64,000 bases of DNA from positions 2,852,001-2,916,000 of the forward strand of contig OW818654.1 of NCBI GenBank assembly GCA_942492935.1, written 5' to 3'. The position numbers were made by a program, and so were the translations under genes. Each line of letters opens with the position of its first letter. The first letter of the stretch is position 1. The stretch comes from JANJUO01 sp942492935. Lineage in GTDB: Bacteria > Bacteroidota > Ignavibacteria > Kapaibacteriales > UBA2268. Below are positions 18,575-26,990 of this stretch, piece by piece. Under the pieces are notes generated by a model. The model was not told the DNA's origin and did not search any database. It was given only the letters and a program-made list of their open reading frames with translations.

Positions 18575-21250
18575 ATGAATCATTTATTCAAATTTGTTCT
18601 AATATTGGTGTTCACATCAATGTTTTCCCTAAAACTCTATTCTGAAGAGTTTAATCCAGAGAATTTACCTGCACTTCTTGGAACAAGTAATGCTGGCACT
18701 GAGTTTTATGTAACTTTTCATCCTTGTTGGGAAGACCCAGGTCCAAATAATGCTCTGAAAATCTATGTATCTTCTACAGTTGCCACAAAAGTAACATTGG
18801 ACATTGAAGGTTTAGGTATTAGTAGAACACAAACGACAATACCAAATGAAGTTATTGAATTTAACTTGAAACCACAAGAAGGACAGATGTATTCAAAAGG
18901 TAGTGGTTCTGTAGCAACTCCACCACAACCATCACAAGTATGGCAGAAAAGAGCTATAAAAATACATTCTGAAGACCCAATTGTTGTATATGGGGTAACT
19001 CGATTCCGTTATACTTCTGATGGTTTTCTGGCACTCCCTGTACATTTACTTGGTACTGATTATCAAGTAGCATCTTATGCTGATCCAACAAATAATACAA
19101 GTCAATTTTTACCAAGTTATACAAGTATTATTGGAGTTTATGATAATACAAAAGTAACATTTAAACTTGGAGGAACTAATGACTCAAAAGCACTTTTTCC
19201 TTCCGATACTTTAAGATTTGGACAAACAAGAGAGTATTCATTGAATAGTGGCGATGTTTTATTGGTAGCAGGTATTGGTGCTAATAATGATTTGACAGGT
19301 AGTACTATTAATGCAGATAAACCTGTTGCGGTTATATCTGGAAATTTCTGTACTTATGTACCTACTTGGAACTCTGCTTGCGATTTTACAATTGAACAAG
19401 AAATACCACAAAACTATTGGGGTAAAGAAATAGTTGTTCCATTTATAGTTGAAAGAAAAAATAATCCAATTATTAAAATATTTGCAAAAGAACCAGAAAC
19501 AAATATCTACAGAGAAGGAAATCTTATCGGCACTATCCAAACTGCAGGTGGATTAGCTGGTACTGGTTTTCTTGAAATACGTTCAGATGTGAATCCCAAA
19601 AGAACAGTACTTATTAGTGGAGATAAACCTATTAATGTAGTCCTATATAACCCTGGTATGTCAGAAGATCAAGTTGAATCAGATCCATTTCAAATGCAAC
19701 TTTTTCCACTATCTTTGTTTTATAAAGAAATGATGTTTAATACACCTGGCATAAAAGGTGGATTTGGCTTTAAAAAGAATTATTTATGTATTATTTTTAC
19801 AAATGATAATCCATCTATACCTAATGACCTCGAATGGTGTCAAGTTACTAATGGAGAACTGAATTGGCAAAAAGTAGATTCTGCTGTCTATATTCAATCG
19901 GGTAATACATATTATGGACACTCAATTATTAAATTAAATAGTGATGGTGTTTACAAAGCCAGACATTCCCAGCCAATAATGTGTTATGCCTATGGATTTT
20001 CTGAATGGGATTCTTATGGATTTCCAGCAGGCGCAGTTCTTGTAGATGAAGCATCAAGAGCTGATACTACTAAACCAGTAATTGTCATGTCCAACAAAAC
20101 AGAAACTGATGCATTTGGAAGCATTGATGACAGTAAATCTGGCTTAAATAGCACAACTGATGTATTTTCATCAAACTTAGGTTTAGTTACTTTACTAAAA
20201 AGCTACAGTGAGAATGTTGAATTTGTATATGATAAATTTGTATCAGGCAAAACAGCAACAACAAATTGGTCAGTTAAATTAGTTGACCAAAATTTACCCG
20301 GAACAGCTTTGATATTTGCTTCTGATAGAAATGGAAATAATAGAACAATCAAAGTGGAATTAGAAGGAAAAGAAAGCTTTGTATATGCAACTGTTACAAA
20401 TCAATTACAAAATCCAACTTTGAGATTAAAACAACAATATTCAGATTCTGTTTCATTAACAAATTCATCAAGTTATAAAACCTACAAAATAACTGAAGTT
20501 TATTTCACTTCAAGTTCAAAAAGTGGATTCACTTTAGATAATGAAATAAAAGATTTAGTTTTGAATGGTAAGCAAAGTCAAAAAATTAGTTTTTCATTCT
20601 CATCTGAAATTGAAGGACAATATACTGATACTTTGATGGTGAAATACGAAGATGGTCAAATAAAAATTGGAACAATTTTAAATGCAAATGTTATTAAAGT
20701 AAAATACACTTTCTCAGATTTAAACTTTGGAAATATCGATATTTTACATACAGCTACAGGCAAAGTACAACTCAAAAATTTAAGCCCATTTTCTATAAAA
20801 TTTAATAATTTCAAGCCATACAATAGTACAGTTTTCAAATTAGTAAATGTAACATTCCCAATTCTATTGAAGGCAAATGAATCCATCAACTTAACAATTG
20901 AGTTTACTCCAAAAGAAGCTAAAGAATATATCGGTGAAATTGAATTTGTAACTGATGCAGATGAAGATGCAATTCTACATTTATCAGGTATTGGATATGA
21001 AGAAACAAGTATCACATCAAAAAGTGATGAAAACAGTATCAAAATAACTCAAACTGGGAAAATACTAAATATTAATTCATTTAGCAATATTGAATCGATT
21101 CGTATAATTGATATAAATGGTTCTACTTTGAAACAATTAGAATTAAATTCCAGTAGCATAAATATTGATATATCCGATCTACCAAATGCAGTATATTTAA
21201 TTGAAGTATTAATTAATGGTAATAAAACAATACATAAAATATCAATTTGA
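18575..21250 (+). CDS. Secreted IgGFc-binding-like protein with type IX sorting domain
   Basis: An 891-residue surface protein with a signal peptide (about 1-23). Residues about 35-400 resemble the IgGFc-binding N-terminal domain found in many FCB adhesins: GTEFYVTFHPCW, IHSEDPIVVYGVTRF, LPVHLLGTDYQVASY, and ADKPVAVISGNFCTYVP. ASH/choice-of-anchor sandwiches follow in the 640-800 range (LNFGNIDILHTATGKVQLKN, with FTPKEAKEYIGEIEF). The last 75 residues form a type IX sorting domain with RIIDINGSTLKQLEL and PNAVYLIEVLINGNKTIHKI. The domain name reflects similarity to a mucin-type protein; immunoglobulin binding is not implied. The promoter lies in the short A+T-rich spacer after the frameshifted gene. 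Confidence 0.8.
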   Translation: MNHLFKFVLILVFTSMFSLKLYSEEFNPENLPALLGTSNAGTEFYVTFHPCWEDPGPNNALKIYVSSTVATKVTLDIEGLGISRTQTTIPNEVIEFNLKPQEGQMYSKGSGSVATPPQPSQVWQKRAIKIHSEDPIVVYGVTRFRYTSDGFLALPVHLLGTDYQVASYADPTNNTSQFLPSYTSIIGVYDNTKVTFKLGGTNDSKALFPSDTLRFGQTREYSLNSGDVLLVAGIGANNDLTGSTINADKPVAVISGNFCTYVPTWNSACDFTIEQEIPQNYWGKEIVVPFIVERKNNPIIKIFAKEPETNIYREGNLIGTIQTAGGLAGTGFLEIRSDVNPKRTVLISGDKPINVVLYNPGMSEDQVESDPFQMQLFPLSLFYKEMMFNTPGIKGGFGFKKNYLCIIFTNDNPSIPNDLEWCQVTNGELNWQKVDSAVYIQSGNTYYGHSIIKLNSDGVYKARHSQPIMCYAYGFSEWDSYGFPAGAVLVDEASRADTTKPVIVMSNKTETDAFGSIDDSKSGLNSTTDVFSSNLGLVTLLKSYSENVEFVYDKFVSGKTATTNWSVKLVDQNLPGTALIFASDRNGNNRTIKVELEGKESFVYATVTNQLQNPTLRLKQQYSDSVSLTNSSSYKTYKITEVYFTSSSKSGFTLDNEIKDLVLNGKQSQKISFSFSSEIEGQYTDTLMVKYEDGQIKIGTILNANVIKVKYTFSDLNFGNIDILHTATGKVQLKNLSPFSIKFNNFKPYNSTVFKLVNVTFPILLKANESINLTIEFTPKEAKEYIGEIEFVTDADEDAILHLSGIGYEETSITSKSDENSIKITQTGKILNINSFSNIESIRIIDINGSTLKQLELNSSSINIDISDLPNAVYLIEVLINGNKTIHKISI

Positions 21251-21292
21251 TAACTCTTTCAAATTAAGATAGAAAAGTAAATGCAAATTATC

Positions 21293-21450
21293 AAACCCTT
21301 CCGAAGGTTTCAAACCTTCGGAAGGCTTTAAGATAATTTTTCTTTTAGCCAAAAATGGCAAAACCCTTCTCTTTCTCTTCAATAACTCCGTTCTTTAGGG
21401 CGGAGTAGGATTGTTCTACTTGATTGTTGGCTTAGCCAAATTTTCAAAAT
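21293..21450. repeat. Hairpin terminator plus REP-like element
   Basis: A strong hairpin CCTTCCGAAGGTTT...AAACCTTCGGAAGG at 21297-21328 can end transcription of the preceding gene; the same hairpin occurs at 37273-37306. It is followed by a block related to the repeat at 5965-6229, with the words TTTTAGCCA, ATAACTCCGTTCTTTAGGG (the reverse of the GGACGGAGCTATT word) and GGCTTAGCCAA. It sits directly beyond the 3' end of the split IS200-like transposase gene. Confidence 0.65.
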
Positions 21451-21463
21451 TTTCTAAAAATAA

Positions 21464-21796
21464 TTAATATTCTTCATTAAAAGACTTTCTTCTATGATGT
21501 TCTTCTTGATTCTTTATATATTCTCTGACTTTCGGAACCATAGATTCACTTACAGAAAGAGCAAAATAGTCATCTTGCCATTCAAATTTCACTTTGCTTA
21601 ATTTATTTTTATTAATCCAAAATGAAGATTCCCCTTTGATAAGTTGAACGGTTTTTGAAATTGAATGTTCAATATTGGGAGATAGCAAGATATGGATATG
21701 TTCAATATCTCCATTAATTGAATCAATATAAATTTTTTTTAGTTTTGCATTTTCAATAATATGATTAATTAAAATTGGTTTCAAATCTTTATTAAT
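21464..21796 (-). pseudogene. 3' fragment of IS200-like (RAYT) transposase
   Basis: The frame encodes INKDLKPILINHIIENAK through to SFNEEY. It retains the HUH-type motif EHIHILLS with both histidines, the KGESSFWINK block, FEWQDDYFALSVSES and the YIKNQEEHHRRKSF segment with the catalytic Tyr region, all diagnostic of Y1 transposases of the REP-associated type. The first 20 or so residues are missing: the apparent GTG start at 21799 lies inside the terminal repeat of the adjacent insertion sequence and a stop precedes it in frame. The missing N-terminus is at 6230-6293 on the other strand beside the other IS copy. Confidence 0.88.
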
Positions 21797-23880
21797 CACA
21801 GATTTTCACGGAAAAAAGAGATACGTAGTTTACGAATAGGTAGCCCCTTTGAAAATCATTTTTTTGTAACCTAAGGATTGGTATTTCAAATCGTTAAATT
21901 GGTTCATTGATTCGAGTAAAAGTGGTAGATTTCTTTTCTTTTTCAGATTAACAATAATACTTTCATTTTCAATTTGAATATCAGCACTATTGAGCAAAAA
22001 CTTTTCGTACAAACTTTGAACTGATAATTTTTCATATCTCGGCAAATCATTTGCAAATAATCTGTATATATTATGCGTAAGAATTGACATTGTCAAATCA
22101 AAATCAACTTTTATAACCATTGAAGAGGAAACATTATTAAGATGAAAAAATGAAATTTGTTCTGAAATTTCTTTTTCAACTAAACATCTTCTCGCATATT
22201 TTCTAACTAAACTTTCAACTGATGAATCAAAATCATTTGTAATTATAATTGCAGGTTTTATCTTACCGTTTCCTGTAATCACTATTTGCCTGACCTCGCC
22301 CTCGTATCCTCTAAGTTTCACCTTTTGGTCACAAACTTTTAATGTTCTTTTTTTATTTGATGAGCCATCAATTCTTATTATTTTCCATATCGATTTTGGC
22401 AGATTTTCAATCTCCTCAACTATATTTTTGCCTCGTCTGCGAATCGTTAAAAACTTTATTCCATCGTTATTTAGGCGGTTTAGATTTTCATAATTTGTAA
22501 ATTTACTATCAAAAACTAAATATTTTAAATCCATTTTACCGTCAGAACCTGCTTTATAAAAATCAATAAATTCCAAAATAACTGCACTTTCATCTTTATG
22601 CATTATATTCGTGTCTCCATAATCAATTATCCCACTTTCTTGATCCTGTGCCAGAACCGCCAGCATACTTGGAAGTGCTTTGTTACGTTTGCCAGACCAA
22701 TTATTCTCCAAATGTTCTGAATCTCCCCAGTAAGGAATAGTCGTGAAATCAAGATTAAAGGTCTCTTTGATTAAACCTAATTCAATCCATTTCTTGCTCA
22801 ATTTTATGAGAAAATCTTTGTTCATATCCGACGTAACTCTATCCGAATATGAAGTTAACCAAGCCGCCTTAGGCAATACATTCAATCCGGCAAAGAGACC
22901 CGAACCCTTGTCCATACACCAAATATTGTCAGCAGTATAACGCCTGACATCTGATGCTTTTAATGCTACAAATGATAATATTGAACTTAATCTATTAATT
23001 TGTTTCGTTTCAGGATAATTTGATTCTTCAATGATTCGTCGAATACCGGACGATTCGATGTAAGGAAGTAAACATAAAATTCCAGCTGCATCACTTTTAA
23101 ATTCGTCCATTTTTTGAATATCAACCTCAGTACTTTTTTCAGCTGCAATCTTTGGAAAAACTAATTGTTGTTTCTCTTCTTTGCTTCTTCTTGGGAATCT
23201 TTTGAAGCCGGCTTCGTGCTGAATATTATAGATGGTCTTTTCAGAACAATTATACCCTTTGCTATCAAGAATTGTTTTAATTTCAGGAATAGAATGATTT
23301 GTAAGCCGAAGTTGTATAATCAAATTTTCGGCAGATTCAATATTGACAGGTCTTTTCCTACCTGGTTTTTTTTCAAGAAAAAAGATGTCAGAATTGCTAT
23401 TTTTTCTTTCCTTTCTGAACCAGGTAACTAATGTGGTAAATCCACGATAGGTATAACCGAACTTTTTGGCAACTTCGGCAGCTGGAACATCATCAACAAA
23501 ATACATTCTAAGAGCTTCATATTTCTTTTGAGAAATCGAAGTCGGGTTTAAGAAATACTCTTTGTCCTTCATAAAAAAACCTTTTCAAATACGTGTAATT
23601 ATTACCATGACAAAACTAATAAAAAATCATTAAACAACCAAGAAAAAAATGCAAAAAAGCCAATAAATGTGTATTTACTGGCTTTTACAAGGATTTAGAT
23701 TTTTCAATTACAGGATTAATGAATTTTTAAAACTTCTACAATAGCATATATAATACGTAATATGCTATATTTCAACTCTGATGATATTTCTATAAATCAT
23801 TGATATTAAGAGAATTATAAAGTCATTTGATATTTAGTTTGATGTTTCAACTACTACAATTATTACCGTGAAAATCTGTG
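21797..23880 (-). mobile_element. 2.1-kb insertion sequence, copy 2 (intact frame)
   Basis: A 2,084-bp element with the same perfect 15-bp terminal inverted repeats as copy 1 and opposite orientation. By eye the coding parts of the two copies differ only by one inserted G (in copy 1) and a G-to-T change altering Trp to Cys (in copy 2), so duplication was recent. Its flanks are ATTAA on the side of the broken transposase gene and ATTAT on the other (read in element orientation), so it has no matching duplication by itself; the ATTAT pairs with copy 1's right flank. Confidence 0.88.
21830..23572 (-). CDS. DDE transposase, 580 residues
   Basis: The intact transposase of copy 2. The N-terminal 140 residues carry two helix-turn-helix-like segments (PAAEVAKKFGYTYRGFTTLV and HSIPEIKTILDSKGYNCSEK). 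The catalytic part begins near residue 185: ADNIWCMDKG, LDFTTIPYWGD with a likely catalytic Asp, KYLVFDSKFTNYENL with the second Asp, and YARRCLVEKEI with the likely Glu. This last motif resembles the Y-(2)-R-(3)-E signature of IS4-like elements, but here the usual Trp after Arg is Cys, which may weaken activity; copy 1 has the Trp. Family assignment (IS4/IS1634-like) is tentative. Confidence 0.85.
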   Translation of the reverse strand: MKDKEYFLNPTSISQKKYEALRMYFVDDVPAAEVAKKFGYTYRGFTTLVTWFRKERKNSNSDIFFLEKKPGRKRPVNIESAENLIIQLRLTNHSIPEIKTILDSKGYNCSEKTIYNIQHEAGFKRFPRRSKEEKQQLVFPKIAAEKSTEVDIQKMDEFKSDAAGILCLLPYIESSGIRRIIEESNYPETKQINRLSSILSFVALKASDVRRYTADNIWCMDKGSGLFAGLNVLPKAAWLTSYSDRVTSDMNKDFLIKLSKKWIELGLIKETFNLDFTTIPYWGDSEHLENNWSGKRNKALPSMLAVLAQDQESGIIDYGDTNIMHKDESAVILEFIDFYKAGSDGKMDLKYLVFDSKFTNYENLNRLNNDGIKFLTIRRRGKNIVEEIENLPKSIWKIIRIDGSSNKKRTLKVCDQKVKLRGYEGEVRQIVITGNGKIKPAIIITNDFDSSVESLVRKYARRCLVEKEISEQISFFHLNNVSSSMVIKVDFDLTMSILTHNIYRLFANDLPRYEKLSVQSLYEKFLLNSADIQIENESIIVNLKKKRNLPLLLESMNQFNDLKYQSLGYKKMIFKGATYS

Positions 23881-24350
23881 ATAATCATTGAATCTCTTTG
23901 AGATTTGGGGAAGGAATTAAGAATAAAAGATTTAATGGTAATTCGTATTCAGATGGACTCCACCTCGTAAAAGAACAATTATTCAAATAAAATCAAAATT
24001 GAATAATGGCTAAAGTCCAACTAATAAATTGCAAAACTATCGCATAGCGATTGAATTATGGTAACATGACAATTTATTTTTTTGTTCTTATCACGTAGTG
24101 ATTAAATTTTATAATATAATCTTTACGAGATATTGAGGACAATTTGAATGCTTTTATTACCATAATAAAATCTCTACGAGATATATTTTTTATTTATGAT
24201 TGTGAAAATTAAAGAAAATTGAAATAAAATCACGACCTCGAAGAGGTCAAATGTTTATAGAATAGATAATTTATAAAAGTATTCGACCTCTTCGAGGTCG
24301 TATCGAAACAAATGTCAATTTTTCTATAATCATTGAATCTCTTTGAGATT
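23881..24350. repeat. Mosaic of palindromic repeats beside IS copy 2
   Basis: Bases 23881-23906 are the reverse of the end of a 144-bp repeat unit (AATCTCAAAGAGATTC...ATGATTAT). Bases 24036-24185 match the spacer at 30091-30242, with hairpins ATCGCATAGCGAT, TCACGTAGTGA and ATCTCTACGAGAT and the words TTATGGTAAC and TTATTACCATAAT in the same order. Bases 24225-24350 are a near-complete 144-bp unit in reverse. A GGCTAAAGTCCAACTAATAA word at 24008 recalls the REP-like unit at 5975. No gene is supported. Confidence 0.8.
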
Positions 24351-24379
24351 TGGGATGGAAATAAAATGAAAATCCCCAC

Positions 24380-24540
24380 TTTTATGGAGCAGGGAAATTG
24401 TTTATTCTTCAACTCCGTAGGAGTTTTCTGTTGGTAGCAATATATTAAAAGTTGATTGAATTAGCTCCGTAGGAGTGGATTTTTTCGATTATGTATTTCA
24501 TATTAAAATAATATCCGCTCCAAGGGAGCTAAATTTGTTC
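24380..24540. repeat. Further short hairpins
   Basis: The spacer contains AACTCC-GTA-GGAGTT at about 24408-24425, AGCTCC-GTA-GGAGT at about 24461-24475 and CGCTCC-AAG-GGAGCT at about 24508-24524. They follow the same pattern as hairpins elsewhere in the window: a 5-8 bp stem and a 3-base loop. No coding sequence is present. Confidence 0.55.
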
Positions 24541-24586
24541 CTCATTCTACTTTTCTACAAACAGGTCGCAACTACGTTGCTAAAAA

Positions 24587-24620
24587 AACATCCGATATTT
24601 TCCTTAACATCGGATGTTTC
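24587..24620 (-). terminator. Hairpin terminator
   Basis: AAACATCCGAT...ATCGGATGTTT, 50 bases beyond the stop of the BNR-repeat gene on the minus strand. A near-identical hairpin follows ppdK at 26929-26960. Confidence 0.7.
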
Positions 24621-24670
24621 ATAAATTCCACAAAGTCATTCCGAACGCAGAGAGGAATCCAGTATGATTT

Positions 24671-26764
24671 TTATCTCTTTATAAACTTTCCGATGCTTAC
24701 AATTTGGTTGTTGATGGTTACTTTTACGGTGTAGGATGCAGTTTGGAGATTGTCTAATTCTGAGTATTTGATGCTGTTGTTGCCGGACGTTATGTAGTTT
24801 TCGAATGAACATGCTTTTTTGCCAAGTAAATCAATTATTTCAATAGTACCAAGACCTTCTTTTGGGCTATTAAAAGATATATTTAAGTAATCGGTAGCTG
24901 GATTTGGAAAAATATTCATTTTTGTTATTTCATTATAATTGTTATCATCAACAGAAGAAATTATATCGCTTAGTTTTGCTCGGAATACAGAACTTCCATT
25001 TACAGTAGCATAAATATAATTATCAGGAATTACTAATGTCTTGATAAATGTACTTTCAAATCCAATAAGAATTGGTACCCAATTAAAGCCATAATTAGTA
25101 GATAGATACGCTCCATCATTAGTACCTATCAAGATATTCTTACCATAAACAGCAATACTATTAATTCTATTCGATTTTTTAAGGTTAAGTCCATTATTAA
25201 TGGCAGTCCAATTTTCACCTTTATTAGTACTCAGATAGATTCCACCCTCATAAGTGCCTGCATATAAATTTGAGTCAATTCGAGCTAAAGATAATACTGA
25301 ATTTTTATTTAAACCGTTATTCATAGGTATCCAATTCTCACCTAAATCGGTGGTTAGATATACTCCTTCCCAAGTACCTGCATATAGAGCCCTTTTGTAA
25401 AGACTTGAATCCATTTCTAAAAATGAAGTTACTTGGATGTCTAAGTCTTCATAAATCATTAAACGCCACTCTTTCCCATTATCATAACTTCTATAAATTT
25501 GGTCTGATGAAGATGCAAACATATATTTACCATTTGTAAATATTGAATTAATATTAAAACCTTTTAATCCTTTATTTGCAAGATTCCAACTATTTCCATT
25601 ATTTGAACTATATAAAATTCCTTCTCCATCAGTTCCAACAAATACATCGTTACCATTACTTGCAAATGAAGAATAAATATAATTTGCATTTATTCCTTCT
25701 TTTATTTCTGCCCAACTATCTCCATTATTTGTACTTGAAAACAGACCGTTTCCATAAGTACCGACAATTAGATTATCTTTATTTTTATATAAAGATCTAA
25801 CTTTAAGGTTTGATAATCCATTATAAATTGCCTTCCAAGAAATTCCAAAATCATTACTTTTATATATACCATTTAATGTACCGACATAAAAAATTCCATC
25901 ATTAAATAAAATTGATTTTACATACCCTTCGACATTCATTTTAGACCAATTTAGTCCATTGTTAGTACTTAGATATAAATTACCGGCATTGTTGATGTAA
26001 ATTTTTGTTCCTACAATAGTTATACTTTCTATTGGAAAGTCATGATCAAAGCCCTCGATAGAATGATTCCATTCTAAACCTTTATTAGTACTTATATACA
26101 AGCCATCATGATCAGTACCTGCATATATTGTATCTCCTTTAATTGCTATAGATAGTATATTAAAGCCTTTCAATCCATCATTGATTGATTTCCAATTGTC
26201 TCCCATATCCGTACTAATAAATAGTTTATTGTCAGTTCCAACTACAATATTAGAATCACTTATAGCTAAGCAATTAATACATTTATCAGGTATTCCATTA
26301 TTTTTAGATAACCAATTCCACCCACCATTTGTACTCATAAATACACCACCGCAATAAGTTCCAGCAAAAACATTTTTGCCACTTACAACCAATGTAGTAA
26401 TTGAATTGTGTAGTCCATAATTTGCCGGATCCCAAGTCAATCCATTATTTCTGCTTAATAATACACCGCCTCCAGTTGAGCCGGCTAATATATTATCATC
26501 TACTACAACTAATGAGCGAATTTCACTCGAAATTCGATTTCCAAGTTCATAATTTACTAATGTCCAATCCTCTCCTTGATTAGTACTTTTAAAGAAACCA
26601 CCCTCTAATGAACAAGCATAAAGTTCTCCAGTATTTTGATTTATTGCTAAATTAGGTATATACCCTCCATAAGGACCGATTTGCTCCCATTGAGCATTTG
26701 CAAAATTGAATTCAACCATTAAAAAGAGAATACCAAGAGTAATAATTTTGAAAATCTTCTTCAT
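24671..26764 (-). CDS. Secreted BNR/sortilin-like beta-propeller protein, type IX sorted
   Basis: The start is placed at 26764 because MKKIFKIITLGILFLMVEFNFANAQ is a clean signal peptide; upstream in-frame ATGs (to 26809) only add a leader. The mature protein of about 670 residues consists of some 12-14 repeats of about 43-50 residues with the pattern (Y/F)(L/I)ST(N)NG(L/G)xW and VGT...G(L/V)YxS, i.e. BNR/Asp-box propeller blades (FKSTNQGEDW, LLSRNNGLTW, FISTDMGDNW, YLSTNKGENW). The C-terminal 80 residues are a type IX sorting domain: IFPNPATDYLNISF, IIDLLGKKACSF, ASYTVKVTINNQIVSIGKFI. Proteins of this class are abundant on FCB cell surfaces, but substrates are unknown. An enzyme activity such as sialidase is not supported. 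Confidence 0.85.
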   Translation of the reverse strand: MKKIFKIITLGILFLMVEFNFANAQWEQIGPYGGYIPNLAINQNTGELYACSLEGGFFKSTNQGEDWTLVNYELGNRISSEIRSLVVVDDNILAGSTGGGVLLSRNNGLTWDPANYGLHNSITTLVVSGKNVFAGTYCGGVFMSTNGGWNWLSKNNGIPDKCINCLAISDSNIVVGTDNKLFISTDMGDNWKSINDGLKGFNILSIAIKGDTIYAGTDHDGLYISTNKGLEWNHSIEGFDHDFPIESITIVGTKIYINNAGNLYLSTNNGLNWSKMNVEGYVKSILFNDGIFYVGTLNGIYKSNDFGISWKAIYNGLSNLKVRSLYKNKDNLIVGTYGNGLFSSTNNGDSWAEIKEGINANYIYSSFASNGNDVFVGTDGEGILYSSNNGNSWNLANKGLKGFNINSIFTNGKYMFASSSDQIYRSYDNGKEWRLMIYEDLDIQVTSFLEMDSSLYKRALYAGTWEGVYLTTDLGENWIPMNNGLNKNSVLSLARIDSNLYAGTYEGGIYLSTNKGENWTAINNGLNLKKSNRINSIAVYGKNILIGTNDGAYLSTNYGFNWVPILIGFESTFIKTLVIPDNYIYATVNGSSVFRAKLSDIISSVDDNNYNEITKMNIFPNPATDYLNISFNSPKEGLGTIEIIDLLGKKACSFENYITSGNNSIKYSELDNLQTASYTVKVTINNQIVSIGKFIKR

Positions 26765-26928
26765 TGTCATTTCCAACATAATTTTTAATTTATTTATTGT
26801 GTAAAACACAATGCAAACTACAAATAAATGTTCTTAATTCCAAAATAAATTTGTGATTATAATAACAAAAATATAACATTTCGGGTTGTTTGTTGTTATG
26901 TATCGGATATTACTTCTACCTCAAAAAA

Positions 26929-26960
26929 AAACATCCGATGCTTTTACACATCGGATGTTT
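26929..26960 (-). terminator. Hairpin terminator downstream of ppdK
   Basis: AAACATCCGATG...CATCGGATGTTT, ending 31 bases past the ppdK stop. Confidence 0.75.
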
Positions 26961-26990
26961 CTATTACATTATTTCAATCATCAAAAGAAA

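Noticed and set aside
24671..26764. Sialidase or photosystem-assembly factor
   Set aside because: Only Asp-box propeller blades are visible; no catalytic residues or other domains support such roles.
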